A stretch of 64,000 nucleotides of DNA from NCBI RefSeq assembly GCF_900143075.1, contig NZ_FRCY01000005.1:372001-436000 (forward strand). The letters are read 5' to 3'. Made by a program: the position numbers and the translations under genes. The stretch's first letter is position 1; each line of letters opens with the position of its first letter. Source of the stretch: Cyclobacterium lianum. Its GTDB lineage: Bacteria > Bacteroidota > Bacteroidia > Cytophagales > Cyclobacteriaceae. Shown here piece by piece: positions 9,351 to 18,225 of this stretch. Below the pieces are notes generated by a model. The model had not been told where the DNA came from and searched no databases. It worked only from the letters and a program-made list of their open reading frames with translations.

Positions 9351-10247
9351 TCAATTGGTTGATTTTTTTGAAAAAGTCGTCCTGGAAATCCCTTGTTCCA
9401 ATAATTTTTTGGCATGCAGGTATACTGACTCGTTTCTGACGGAATAATAGGGTACTCCCTTTACCAGCACCAATCGGTAATCTGGGCAATCAGTCTGCTT
9501 AAGGAAATTGCAAGGAGAGATAATTGAATTGACTTTTTCAGGCTGATGCAAATAAGTACGTACTGTCTGCATTTCTCCGTAATAATTCATTTTACCTTCA
9601 AATAACTGCTCAGAATATATTTCTGATTTCTCTTGCAAAAATAAATCCTCGCAAGCATGAAAAAAAGAATTGATTTCAACTCCCAAGCCTACCGTTTTGC
9701 TGTTGGGAAGGCTTTTGGTTTTGAAGTAAGGGCTGTATTTATCATAAGGGTACCGTGACATGTGATGTTCACCAATTAACCAATCCCTATCCTTACCCCA
9801 TGCAGATAGGGCCTTCGCTGGATGTGGGCTGAGCTTAACTCCGTTTGATTCTTTGAATTTTTGGGTCAAAATCCCCATGAATGATCGGGACGTGTACACA
9901 TCAAAAACCCCCCCTTCCTGAATCCAGTAATAAGCATGCCCTGTGGGATAAAACGGCATTAGCAGATTACCCGATTCCCCAACTATTGTTTTCAAGAGTG
10001 TAATGGCCTCTTCAGGAGAAAAATCTGCATTCATATTGCCAAAGCTGGAATGAATGATTAGGGTATCTCCCTCTACAATATTCAAGTTTTCCCTAAGTAT
10101 TTTTTCAAAGGACGCAAGACTTAGTGGAAGCCGATCTTCACCTGATAATTTTACCTGTCGCTCATACCTTCTTTTCACTTTCCTGTAAAAATTTTTCATT
10201 TCTACCGGAGTCCAGTATTTAATGTACTTTACTATCCTGTCTATCAT
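9351..10247 (-). CDS. AAC(3)-family acyltransferase
   Basis: A 298-residue member of the aminoglycoside 3-N-acetyltransferase fold. Motifs include DTLIIHSSFGNM near residue 61, GNLLMPFYPTGHAYYW, then SPHPAKALSAWGKD, HHMSRYPYDKYSPY and GLGVEINSFFH. The HP..S..AWG and H....P motifs form the CoA and acceptor site of the family. In polysaccharide loci such proteins are thought to N-acylate amino sugars rather than detoxify antibiotics, and the context supports that reading here. The CoA ester used and the acceptor are unknown. It is the second gene downstream of the fused oxidoreductase and directly precedes a glycosyltransferase. Confidence 0.82.
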   Translation of the reverse strand: MIDRIVKYIKYWTPVEMKNFYRKVKRRYERQVKLSGEDRLPLSLASFEKILRENLNIVEGDTLIIHSSFGNMNADFSPEEAITLLKTIVGESGNLLMPFYPTGHAYYWIQEGGVFDVYTSRSFMGILTQKFKESNGVKLSPHPAKALSAWGKDRDWLIGEHHMSRYPYDKYSPYFKTKSLPNSKTVGLGVEINSFFHACEDLFLQEKSEIYSEQLFEGKMNYYGEMQTVRTYLHQPEKVNSIISPCNFLKQTDCPDYRLVLVKGVPYYSVRNESVYLHAKKLLEQGISRTTFSKKSTN

Positions 10248-10295
10248 CTTTCACCTCGTAAATATTACATTATAGGCCATTGACCTGCCAAAACA

Positions 10296-12458
10296 CTAGG
10301 AATAAGCCTCCTCTATATCTACTTTCTGAGGGAGCCCGGTGGAAAGGCTATCGAGAATCTTAAAGGTGGTCAACGTAGTCAGACAGATAGATTCAAATGA
10401 AATGGGACTCCCCTGGCCTGATTTTACCTGATCCAAAAACCGGTGCACCTCCTCTTTATGCCCTTTTCCAAATGATTTTAGTTTAAGCTGTTTATTATCC
10501 TTATATATACTGCCGCTTCTGAAATCATGGATAATCCCTACTTTACCTCCGGAAAAAACTTCTATGTTCTCTTTAGGCAAAGATTTATCTCCATTGGCCA
10601 GGTAGGAAAGGTTGCCCACAGATCCATCACTAAACTTAATATTCACAGCCAGGTTATCTGCAGAGGTAATCTGTTCGTTGGAAGTGTTGATAGACTCCGC
10701 AAATACCCTTACTGGTTTCGCTCCGGTAAAGTATTGCATCAAGTCAATAAAATGGCATACCTCGCCAACTATTCGACCACCGCCTATTTCTGGTATCTGT
10801 GACCAATGATCCTTTGGTATAAAACCTGCATTCACCCGAATGTTAACCACCACGGGTTCACCTGTATTTTCCAATTCCTTTTTAATCTCTACGGCGACCG
10901 GGGCGAATCGTCGGTTGAAACCAACCATTACAGGCTTGTCGAAGGCCTTTTGCGCATGAATTACCTCTTTGAGCTGCTCCAAATTCATGGCTAGCGGCTT
11001 CTCAACAAAAACATTCTTACCCGCTTTCAGACTACTGATTACGTAGGCAGCATGAGATACGTGCGGCGTGGCGATAAAAACGGTATTGATTTCCTGTTTA
11101 TTGAGAACATCATTCCCATCAGACGAGCAGAAATTAAATTTAAATTTATCCAATACACTTTTTGCAGTGATTCCCTTTGAGGTGACCACACCATCTAATG
11201 ATCCTCCCCAGGATTTTACATTTGGAATCAAATAACTCTGAGCAAAGCTACCCGCTCCGATAAAACCGGCATTTATCTCCTTAAGAGGCTCCTGATTTAC
11301 CTCGGTCCTGGATTGGAGCTTATTTGCGTGTGCTTCATATTTCAATAAAATACCTATATGTGGTTCATTTACTTTTCCCATCACGATATCGTAGGCCTTC
11401 TCTGCCTCAGCAATATCGAAAACGTGTGTAATGAGCGGTTTGATGTTGATGGCTTTTGCAGCGATAAGGTCTAAAAATGCCTCCATATTGCGCTGCTCTG
11501 TCCAGCGCACGTAAGCATAGGGGTAGTCATTGCCAAGTTCCTCATAATCGACATCATATCTCCCCGGCCCATAGGAGCAGGAGATCTTTAATTCCAGCTC
11601 ATTCTTATAAAAATATGGCTCTCTGGGGATATCCATCTTGACGGCTCCCACTACAATTATTTTACCTTTCTTCCTGGCAATTTCGGTAGATAAAACGATG
11701 GGATCGTTGTTTGGGGTAGCAGCGGTGATGATAACAGCGTCAAACCCTCTTCCATTGGTGAAGTTTTCGCAGGCACTGATCAAATTGGAATCGTTTCGGT
11801 TAAGCGCCTGATTGGCACCGGATTCCTTTGATAGTGCCACCAATTTGTCTGACATGTCAATTCCGAATACGCCGCAGCCATTCGCTTTAAGCAGTTGAAC
11901 AGTCAATTGGCCTAGAAGGCCGAGGCCGATCACGCATACTTTCTCTCCCAACCTCGGATCTGCCTGCCTGACTCCCTGCAGCGCTATGGCTCCAAGAGTG
12001 GTAAAAGCTGCCTCATCTGAATCTACCCCATCAGGAATCTTAGTGACCAAATTTTGTGGTACTGAGATAATCTCGGAATGGGATGCATAATCTGCTCCGG
12101 CGCAGGCTACCCTATCTCCTGGCTTGAACAAACCCTTGCTGTCCATTGATGCGATCACTTTTCCAGAGGTGCTGTATCCCAATGCCTTCAACGAATCCAG
12201 TTTGGTCCGTACCTTACTTATGGTTGCAGACAATCCCTCTTTCTGAATATTTTGAATTACCTGAGATACGAGATCAGGTCTTTGTTTAGCCTTCCCCAAT
12301 AAATTCGCCTGCGCTACTTTCACAGTGCTCCTTTCTGTACCGGCACTGATCAGAGAATAATCATTTTCCACCAGCACCATTCCTTCGGAAATCGCCGGAA
12401 CGGGCACTTCATCGACATACAATTGTCCTGTCTTAAAATTTTGTATTACTTGCTTCAT
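10296..12458 (-). CDS. Fused zinc-type alcohol dehydrogenase / Gfo-Idh-MocA oxidoreductase
   Basis: A 720-residue two-domain enzyme. Residues about 1-370 form a medium-chain dehydrogenase: a GroES-like part with KPGDRVACAG and a Rossmann part with VIGLGLLGQLTVQLLK and GIDMSD. From about 388 a second Rossmann domain of the Gfo/Idh/MocA family begins (AGFIGAGSFAQS), with the family's EKP motif (VFVEKPLAMN) and a GGGRIVGEVCHFIDLM substrate-site region. The fusion is known as a recurrent, poorly characterised type in polysaccharide clusters. It suggests two linked redox steps on one sugar, for example oxidation then reduction at another carbon, with the NAD(H) recycled. Substrate unknown. ATG start, 24 bases after the preceding gene. 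Confidence 0.88.
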   Translation of the reverse strand: MKQVIQNFKTGQLYVDEVPVPAISEGMVLVENDYSLISAGTERSTVKVAQANLLGKAKQRPDLVSQVIQNIQKEGLSATISKVRTKLDSLKALGYSTSGKVIASMDSKGLFKPGDRVACAGADYASHSEIISVPQNLVTKIPDGVDSDEAAFTTLGAIALQGVRQADPRLGEKVCVIGLGLLGQLTVQLLKANGCGVFGIDMSDKLVALSKESGANQALNRNDSNLISACENFTNGRGFDAVIITAATPNNDPIVLSTEIARKKGKIIVVGAVKMDIPREPYFYKNELELKISCSYGPGRYDVDYEELGNDYPYAYVRWTEQRNMEAFLDLIAAKAINIKPLITHVFDIAEAEKAYDIVMGKVNEPHIGILLKYEAHANKLQSRTEVNQEPLKEINAGFIGAGSFAQSYLIPNVKSWGGSLDGVVTSKGITAKSVLDKFKFNFCSSDGNDVLNKQEINTVFIATPHVSHAAYVISSLKAGKNVFVEKPLAMNLEQLKEVIHAQKAFDKPVMVGFNRRFAPVAVEIKKELENTGEPVVVNIRVNAGFIPKDHWSQIPEIGGGRIVGEVCHFIDLMQYFTGAKPVRVFAESINTSNEQITSADNLAVNIKFSDGSVGNLSYLANGDKSLPKENIEVFSGGKVGIIHDFRSGSIYKDNKQLKLKSFGKGHKEEVHRFLDQVKSGQGSPISFESICLTTLTTFKILDSLSTGLPQKVDIEEAYS

Positions 12459-12482
12459 TACCTTAAAAGAATAAATTATATA

Positions 12483-13499
12483 TTACTTTATTGCTGTGAT
12501 TCTTTCTAATTTCTCTACAAATTTTTCCCAGGTGTTCTCTCGCATAAACCTGGACCTATCGCTTTCGAGCATTTGATCATTTTCTTTGAAATCCTTCATA
12601 ATCTGACCAATATCATCGAAGTCCCTGAAAGTGTGCATGAAAGCATAACCTTTCAAATCACTGAAAGCGCCATGATCGGGCCCTATAACCACTGCACCCA
12701 TCCGGATCGCATCTATCAGTGATCCCGAGCTTATTACCGTTTTTGAATCATAGGTAAACAGGGTGAACCGGGACTGCATGGTGTAAGCAGCAATGTCCTC
12801 CAAACTCAATAGCTCGTCTTTAAATTCCGCACTATCAGGCAATATAGACATAATATCCCGTTTGTAGTCCTGGTCTTTACACCGCCCCAGTATCAATATC
12901 CTTACATTTTTCATCTCAGGGCTGGAATTACAAAATTTCAGGAATTTATCGATGCCTTTGTATCTGAATACACTACCCCAAATCAATAAATCATAGCTTT
13001 TTTCCCTTGTTTGATCATTCCCAAAGCCCAAAAGCCCACTAACCGGATGAGGAACAACATGAACCTTGGAAATATGTTCGGGATAGACCGTTCGGACAAA
13101 TTCTCTTCCGGCATTTGCATGGGTGAGGATATAATCGGCATGCCACATCAAGGCATCAAACATTTGACGGGTTTTTGAATTATCTCCTTTATGATGGGAT
13201 CCTTTATTGTGCAATACCCATACAATTTTCTTTCCAAAAATTCTCCTTAACCAAAGAAATAATTGAAACAACCATTGTTGAATTATTCCAAACTTCTTTT
13301 CTGGTATTGTCTCCGGCCAGTTCAATACAAATAGTTCCGTCTTGAAAAAAAATAAAAAGAAACCTAGCACACCCCGATTAGGAGATTGGGCATTGACTAC
13401 CGAGTGATTTTTCGCCAGGGCATCTTGAAAATTAAGAATATAAGGATTGGGTGAACCAATCATCTTATCAATTTTGGGATATAAAAAAATCGCTGCCAT
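12483..13499 (-). CDS. Glycosyltransferase
   Basis: About 338 residues from the ATG at 13499 (MAAIFLYPK); a GTG at 13505 is also possible and would overlap the upstream stop by 4 bases. GT-B features are IVWVLHNKGSHH in the N-lobe, VHVVPHPVSG in the linker, then LLIWGSVFRYKGIDKFLKF and ILILGRCKD, with a donor-site region SRFTLFTYDS followed by GSLIDAIRMGAVVIGPDHGAF. No membrane segments. It is tightly coupled to the upstream GT4 gene. Acceptor and donor are not predictable from sequence. Confidence 0.85.
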   Translation of the reverse strand: MAAIFLYPKIDKMIGSPNPYILNFQDALAKNHSVVNAQSPNRGVLGFFLFFFKTELFVLNWPETIPEKKFGIIQQWLFQLFLWLRRIFGKKIVWVLHNKGSHHKGDNSKTRQMFDALMWHADYILTHANAGREFVRTVYPEHISKVHVVPHPVSGLLGFGNDQTREKSYDLLIWGSVFRYKGIDKFLKFCNSSPEMKNVRILILGRCKDQDYKRDIMSILPDSAEFKDELLSLEDIAAYTMQSRFTLFTYDSKTVISSGSLIDAIRMGAVVIGPDHGAFSDLKGYAFMHTFRDFDDIGQIMKDFKENDQMLESDRSRFMRENTWEKFVEKLERITAIK

Positions 13500-13501
13500 C
13501 G

Positions 13502-14839
13502 TCACACTTTTCTTGCTGCTTTCTTTTCTAAAGGTATCAATTTAATAATTTCATCTCTGAACGCCTCTCTTACTTTCGCAGCATCGTGTTTATCACCCGC
13601 TAGCTGAATGGCGGTTGCTGCCAGTTCTTTACGTAAACTTTCTTTGTCGATGAGCTCCAGTAATGCGGCCTTCAAGGCCTGCACCTGGTCTGATGTGACC
13701 ACCTTTGCCCATTTGTGCTCACGCGCATAGCTGACCAGAGCGGTATCTGCAGGTGCGAAAACAAGTACAGGGGTACCGGAGATCATATATTCTGAAGCTT
13801 TGGTTGGCATAGAATATTTGATAAACGCAGTAGCTGATGGGGTAAAATCATACGGCAGAAACAATATATCAGCTTCGGCAAAGCGGTCTGGCAACTCCTC
13901 ATAGGGAACAAATCCCCTATGCCTGATACCGGGGTATTTATCCGACCAGGCTGGCTTTTTGCCCACCTGCAAAACAAGTTCAATCGGCAATCTTCTTTCG
14001 CGCCTTATTTCTTCCAGGCACCTTGCCATTAATTCCAGGGAACTTTGTATACCCAAACCCATCCGACCTGCATAAAGAATCTGGATTTTGGCTCCAAATG
14101 CCTGGCTCTGCCTCTGGCTCTTGCTCCAAAATGTGAGATCGATAGGGTTGTGAAAAGTTTTAAAAGGATGGCCATACCTTTTCTCATATTCCCGGGCCAT
14201 GGGTTCGCTGATGCTAAAATGCCTGGAACATACATTGAGCATTTCTTTAAACTCTCCTTCGATTTTGTTGTGCCAATAGTCTCCCAGAATACCTTCGCCA
14301 CGCACCACCTCCAGCCAATCATCCATCATGTGAAATACCATAGGTTTCTTTAAATATTGCTGCACCAATCTACAAAAAACCACCGCTTCCCTCCTTTGTG
14401 CCTGAGCGTAGATCACATCCGGTTCAAAAGTATCCAGCCATCTGCAAAGTTCTGGCGAAAGCTGCAGGCTTGAAGCCCAGTTCAATACACCCAATTTCTT
14501 TAAAAAAGGATTGACATGTTCCTTTAACAGCATTTCTCTAAGAGGTGATTTTTTTATCAGCTTTACCTTCTTTTTTCTTTTATTAATAGTGATGGGTCCA
14601 GAAGGATATTTTCTTTTTAACAGATTTAATGGAAATTTCCAAACGTGTTCTTTCCAGCCTAGTTGATAATACCTATCACAGGGTTCCAACTGGGTATGTT
14701 CGTTCAACAGATTCCCCAAACACACCACCGCCAGCTTTTCCTTAGCCCAGCCTTTAAACAGGTTTGAAAGGGTAATCCCACCGCCCGATACATTGTTAAA
14801 AGGCTGGTTCAATATCAACACTTTTGGAAAATCCTTCAT
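13502..14839 (-). CDS. Glycosyltransferase family 4
   Basis: A 445-residue GT4-type enzyme. The N-lobe has the glycine-rich entry NVSGGGITLSNLFKGW and VIYAQAQRREAV. The C-lobe has FHNPIDLTFWS, then ILYAGRMGLGIQSSLELM, RHRGFVPYEELPDRFAEADILFLPYD, and the donor-binding MPTKASEYMISGTPVLVFAP. The serine and glycines at the N-terminus and the KASEYM segment are typical of retaining enzymes. It lies directly after the polymerase gene, 46 bases away, and is coupled to the next glycosyltransferase. Confidence 0.9.
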   Translation of the reverse strand: MKDFPKVLILNQPFNNVSGGGITLSNLFKGWAKEKLAVVCLGNLLNEHTQLEPCDRYYQLGWKEHVWKFPLNLLKRKYPSGPITINKRKKKVKLIKKSPLREMLLKEHVNPFLKKLGVLNWASSLQLSPELCRWLDTFEPDVIYAQAQRREAVVFCRLVQQYLKKPMVFHMMDDWLEVVRGEGILGDYWHNKIEGEFKEMLNVCSRHFSISEPMAREYEKRYGHPFKTFHNPIDLTFWSKSQRQSQAFGAKIQILYAGRMGLGIQSSLELMARCLEEIRRERRLPIELVLQVGKKPAWSDKYPGIRHRGFVPYEELPDRFAEADILFLPYDFTPSATAFIKYSMPTKASEYMISGTPVLVFAPADTALVSYAREHKWAKVVTSDQVQALKAALLELIDKESLRKELAATAIQLAGDKHDAAKVREAFRDEIIKLIPLEKKAARKV

Positions 14840-14885
14840 TATTACTTTCTAACTCAATATTTTTAGTTAATAAAAAAACAGTGGC

Positions 14886-16139
14886 CTATCCCGAAAAGCT
14901 TTCTTTTATGGTTTCATCAGACATATTCCTCAAGTCTTTGGAAAAGCCTATACCGACGCAAACCCACAAGAGCATGTGATTCAAATCAGTATTAAAAACA
15001 TTAAGCGGATATAGAGATAAAATCCAGAGAACTATCCAGATTCCCGCTGCTTTGGATAACAGATTATTTGAAAAAAAGAAAGCTTTAAAGGCCGCCGGAA
15101 TAGCCATTATCAGTATCAATCCCAGATAAATGACTCCCCCCTTCAATATGATATTCAAATAATCCGTCTCAATCATAACCCTATACCCGGACGTGTCATT
15201 CAGGTCAATGTTAGGACACCAATATTTGCCATTGATTCCCCTTCCTATCACCCAATCTACCGGCTCAAAATCTCTGGCCATGGCTATCTCTACCCCTGTT
15301 CTGGTATCTTCGGTTCCCCGTTCATTTAATTCTCCGAAATAGGTATATTTATTCTCCTTGTAAAACTTCGGTCCGTAAACGGCCAGCACTCCGATAAACA
15401 ATGCCAGTATTCCACTCATAACAAGCTTATAGTTGGATTTCAAATAAAAAATCACCATAAAAATAAGCAGATGAAATGTGGAAAGTACCATAATCGCTCG
15501 TCTGGCCTTAAAGGTTGAGGTACCGATAATCATCAGCAATACTAACAATGCGAGCAAAATTCGGTTTTTACTATGGTATTTGTAGGTAAATAGTAAAAAC
15601 GCAACAGTTATTCCCAAATTCTTAAAAAATCCTTCGAAGGCAAATTTTTGGTTAATATTCTTCTCATAATGGACAAACACAAGATCCGCAAAAATAATAT
15701 TCAAAAATATGAAAGCTACCGAATAAATGATAATCACATCAAATATCCTGGAATAAAATTTTAAATTCTTTGGTATTAAAAGGATTAGTGGAAAGAAGTA
15801 CTTGATGAAGCTGGAAAAAAAGAGTCTTTTGGTAAATTCGTAAGTATATTCATAACCATGAAACAAGATAAAAATAGAATACATAACATATAAGACCAGC
15901 GTAATCCTCAAAAAATTGTTTTTCACTGAGAACTGGGCCGTGGAAGAAACTACATAAATGATTCCCAGAATGGCAACGGCCTGAATCACCTGTATTACCT
16001 TTATCATACCTGTGGAATAGGTAGCCGTAAAGGCAGAACAAATACCATATACTGCGAAACATGACCAAAAAATCACCATTCTTTGGTCCAGATAAGATGT
16101 GAATTTTCTGTATAGTAATATTTGACTGGATGGATTCAC
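14886..16139 (-). CDS. Wzy-like O-antigen/exopolysaccharide polymerase
   Basis: A 417-residue polytopic inner-membrane protein with about ten to eleven hydrophobic helices (for example near residues 25-42, 45-63, 75-92, 130-150, 170-190, 195-212, 220-240, 245-262, 345-365 and 380-400). A large periplasmic-type loop lies before the last helices, with GRGINGKYWCPNIDLNDTSG and RVMIETDYLN. This topology and the single copy beside a flippase, an export protein and a kinase identify it as the polymerase of a Wzx/Wzy pathway. Sequence alone is always weak for this family. A GTG codon is the start and overlaps the acetyltransferase stop by one base. Confidence 0.75.
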   Translation of the reverse strand: MNPSSQILLYRKFTSYLDQRMVIFWSCFAVYGICSAFTATYSTGMIKVIQVIQAVAILGIIYVVSSTAQFSVKNNFLRITLVLYVMYSIFILFHGYEYTYEFTKRLFFSSFIKYFFPLILLIPKNLKFYSRIFDVIIIYSVAFIFLNIIFADLVFVHYEKNINQKFAFEGFFKNLGITVAFLLFTYKYHSKNRILLALLVLLMIIGTSTFKARRAIMVLSTFHLLIFMVIFYLKSNYKLVMSGILALFIGVLAVYGPKFYKENKYTYFGELNERGTEDTRTGVEIAMARDFEPVDWVIGRGINGKYWCPNIDLNDTSGYRVMIETDYLNIILKGGVIYLGLILIMAIPAAFKAFFFSNNLLSKAAGIWIVLWILSLYPLNVFNTDLNHMLLWVCVGIGFSKDLRNMSDETIKESFSG

Positions 16140-16822
16140 TATTTAACCTTGTTTTCAGTACTTTCTGCTACTCTGGTAAGAAATTTTTCGACGTCAAAAA
16201 ACATCTCTTCGACATTCTTTAGTGTAGCCTCATCTTTTTCCCACCATTTCGATGCCAATAATCCCTGAATGGTTTTTTCGTCAAACCGATATTTAACAAT
16301 TTTGATCGGACAACCTACAGCTACAGCGTAGGGAGGTATATCTTTACTAACTACCGCACCTGCCCCGATCACAGCTCCGTCTCCTATGGTAACCCCATCG
16401 AGGATGGTCACATTGGCACCAATGAAAACATCGTTCCCAATAGTAATGGGTATCAGTTCTTTCACTTTTGTCTCTCTGCAATAGGTAAAACCTACCTGGC
16501 AGCTCGTCGAATAAAAAACCGGAGAGGTGGAGATTCCATTGATGGGATGTAATCCCCAACCTGCCACCAAATTCGGACCAATCGAACAGAACTTGCCAAT
16601 CGTCGTATTGTAAATTCTGGCATTCAAAGAAATGTAGGATCCAAGATCTACCTTGGTATTGCTGAGCACATGGTATTTAAAGACCCTGGCCTTGGGGTGT
16701 ATATCACAATTAATCAAATTGCTTCCCAGGATTTCCCAATGAACCTTCTCATTTTTTGCTGAAGCTTTAATCAGTAAATACAGGTTAGTAAAGAAATTCA
16801 GTATGGGTTTGATCGGGTTCAT
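16139..16822 (-). CDS. CatB-type hexapeptide O-acetyltransferase
   Basis: About 227 residues from the ATG at 16822, which overlaps the flippase stop as ATGA; a TTG at 16831 is less likely. The middle and C-terminal parts are a left-handed beta-helix of hexapeptide repeats (VDLGSYISLNARIYNTTIG, then TIGNDVFIGANVTILDGV and TIGDGAVIGAGAVVSKDI, ending GCPIKIVKYRF). The GWGLHPING segment carries the likely catalytic histidine of the xenobiotic/CatB acetyltransferase family. It probably O-acetylates a sugar of the repeat unit with acetyl-CoA. No signal peptide. Confidence 0.87.
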   Translation of the reverse strand: MNPIKPILNFFTNLYLLIKASAKNEKVHWEILGSNLINCDIHPKARVFKYHVLSNTKVDLGSYISLNARIYNTTIGKFCSIGPNLVAGWGLHPINGISTSPVFYSTSCQVGFTYCRETKVKELIPITIGNDVFIGANVTILDGVTIGDGAVIGAGAVVSKDIPPYAVAVGCPIKIVKYRFDEKTIQGLLASKWWEKDEATLKNVEEMFFDVEKFLTRVAESTENKVK

Positions 16823-18189
16823 TCGTTCCAAATATTTTTGGCAGTTTTATTCAATATTTTATGGGTTTGTATGGAAAACACAACACCCATCAGAGCAAAT
16901 ATAAGCGTACTTGTCATGGTAATACCTACCAGACCAAACCATTTACCCAGTAATATCGCCAGCGGTATATTCAGCAGGGCAGTGATCATTACCAAATACA
17001 ATTGAAGTTTAATCTTGCCAATACCGTTCAAAAAGAAAACGTGCATGGTCTGCCAAATGGCCACGATGACGTAAAGGCACATCGCTACAGATAATGGAAA
17101 AGGGACATCTACAGAATCTCCAACCCATATTTGATACAAAAACGGAGATGCTAATAAGATGCCTACGGACATCAGCATTGCCATGAACCAAATTTTTCTC
17201 ATTTTAGCCAGACTATTTTTGATCCAATCGTACTCTTCCCTTACATAAGCATCCGTAAACGCACTCCACATAGGAGTCACCACGATACCAAATCCCATGG
17301 TAACGATTGAAAATAATTTAAAGGCAATATTAAACGGAGTTACTTCTTCGGGACCAAATAACTGGGTGATGATCACATTGTTTGTACTAAAAAGGACCAA
17401 TGCTCCGATCTGAATGATAAAAAACTTTGCTCCCAGAGACATCAGGTCCCTCGCCAGGCTGAAATCTACCTGGCGAAACGAAGGAGCATAACGCTTGTAC
17501 TCCTGGGTATAAAACCAAATACTCGAACAGATCAACACAAGCACCGGAGTAAAGCTCAATGCAGCACCAAGGTAGATCAAATTACCCTCCGTTGTCTTGG
17601 TAAGGATGAAAATTACCAACAACGAAAACAAACTGCCAAGAAAATTGAAAAATGAGGCTTTCGCAGGTTCCTGGTTTGCGGTCAATACGGTAGTCATTAG
17701 CTTTAGCACAAACTGCATGCAAAAGAAAGTGAACACAATAAGTGCAACAGTGCTCAATTCACCTTCAAGCTCTGCTGTGGTATTTAGTATACTGGACCAA
17801 TTTAAAAAAGGGTTAATCCCAACAAAGATTAACAAAACAGCGCCAATTATCAGGCTAAGAATTGCATAGGTGGTACTTACATATTTTTTTGCCAGCAAAA
17901 ATTCCTCTTTGGCGATGCTCTCAGCGAGCTTATTCCGCAGGCCGTGGCCAAAACCTATATCGAAAAAACCAAACCAGCCCACCATGGAACTTAGCGTGAG
18001 CCAAATACCGTAGCTGGTAGGGTTAACGTAATTGATTGTAAGGGGTACCAAAATCAAGCTGATCGCAATGCTTCCTCCCTTGATCAAAAAAGAAGCCAGG
18101 ATATTTTTTTTTGCTTTTACACTCCTTTTGTGCCCTTTATTGATCGTTTTATTGATATACAAATAAAGCGATGCAAATTGATCCTTCAT
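16819..18189 (-). CDS. Wzx-type lipid-linked oligosaccharide flippase
   Basis: A 456-residue polytopic protein with about twelve to fourteen hydrophobic helices, of the polysaccharide transporter branch of the MOP superfamily. The N-terminus has the usual basic segment followed by ASFLIKGGSIAISLILVPLTI and the NYVNPTSYGIWLTLSS loop; another landmark is GFGHGLRNKLAES. It should flip the undecaprenyl-pyrophosphate repeat unit across the inner membrane for the polymerase at 14886-16139. It sits 36 bases after the kinase gene and is coupled to the acetyltransferase by a 4-base overlap. Confidence 0.88.
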   Translation of the reverse strand: MKDQFASLYLYINKTINKGHKRSVKAKKNILASFLIKGGSIAISLILVPLTINYVNPTSYGIWLTLSSMVGWFGFFDIGFGHGLRNKLAESIAKEEFLLAKKYVSTTYAILSLIIGAVLLIFVGINPFLNWSSILNTTAELEGELSTVALIVFTFFCMQFVLKLMTTVLTANQEPAKASFFNFLGSLFSLLVIFILTKTTEGNLIYLGAALSFTPVLVLICSSIWFYTQEYKRYAPSFRQVDFSLARDLMSLGAKFFIIQIGALVLFSTNNVIITQLFGPEEVTPFNIAFKLFSIVTMGFGIVVTPMWSAFTDAYVREEYDWIKNSLAKMRKIWFMAMLMSVGILLASPFLYQIWVGDSVDVPFPLSVAMCLYVIVAIWQTMHVFFLNGIGKIKLQLYLVMITALLNIPLAILLGKWFGLVGITMTSTLIFALMGVVFSIQTHKILNKTAKNIWNE

Positions 18190-18225
18190 ACAAAAAACCT
18201 TCCCTCTAAATAAAATAAAAATCCA

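Noticed and set aside
9346-9489. Upstream extension of the glycosyltransferase at 8242-9345
   Set aside because: It would overlap the AAC(3)-like gene by 139 bases, and its residues do not fit a Rossmann start. The ATG at 9345 does.
9351-10247. AAC(3)-like gene as an antibiotic resistance gene
   Set aside because: It lies inside a polysaccharide operon with tight spacing, which fits sugar N-acylation better than resistance.
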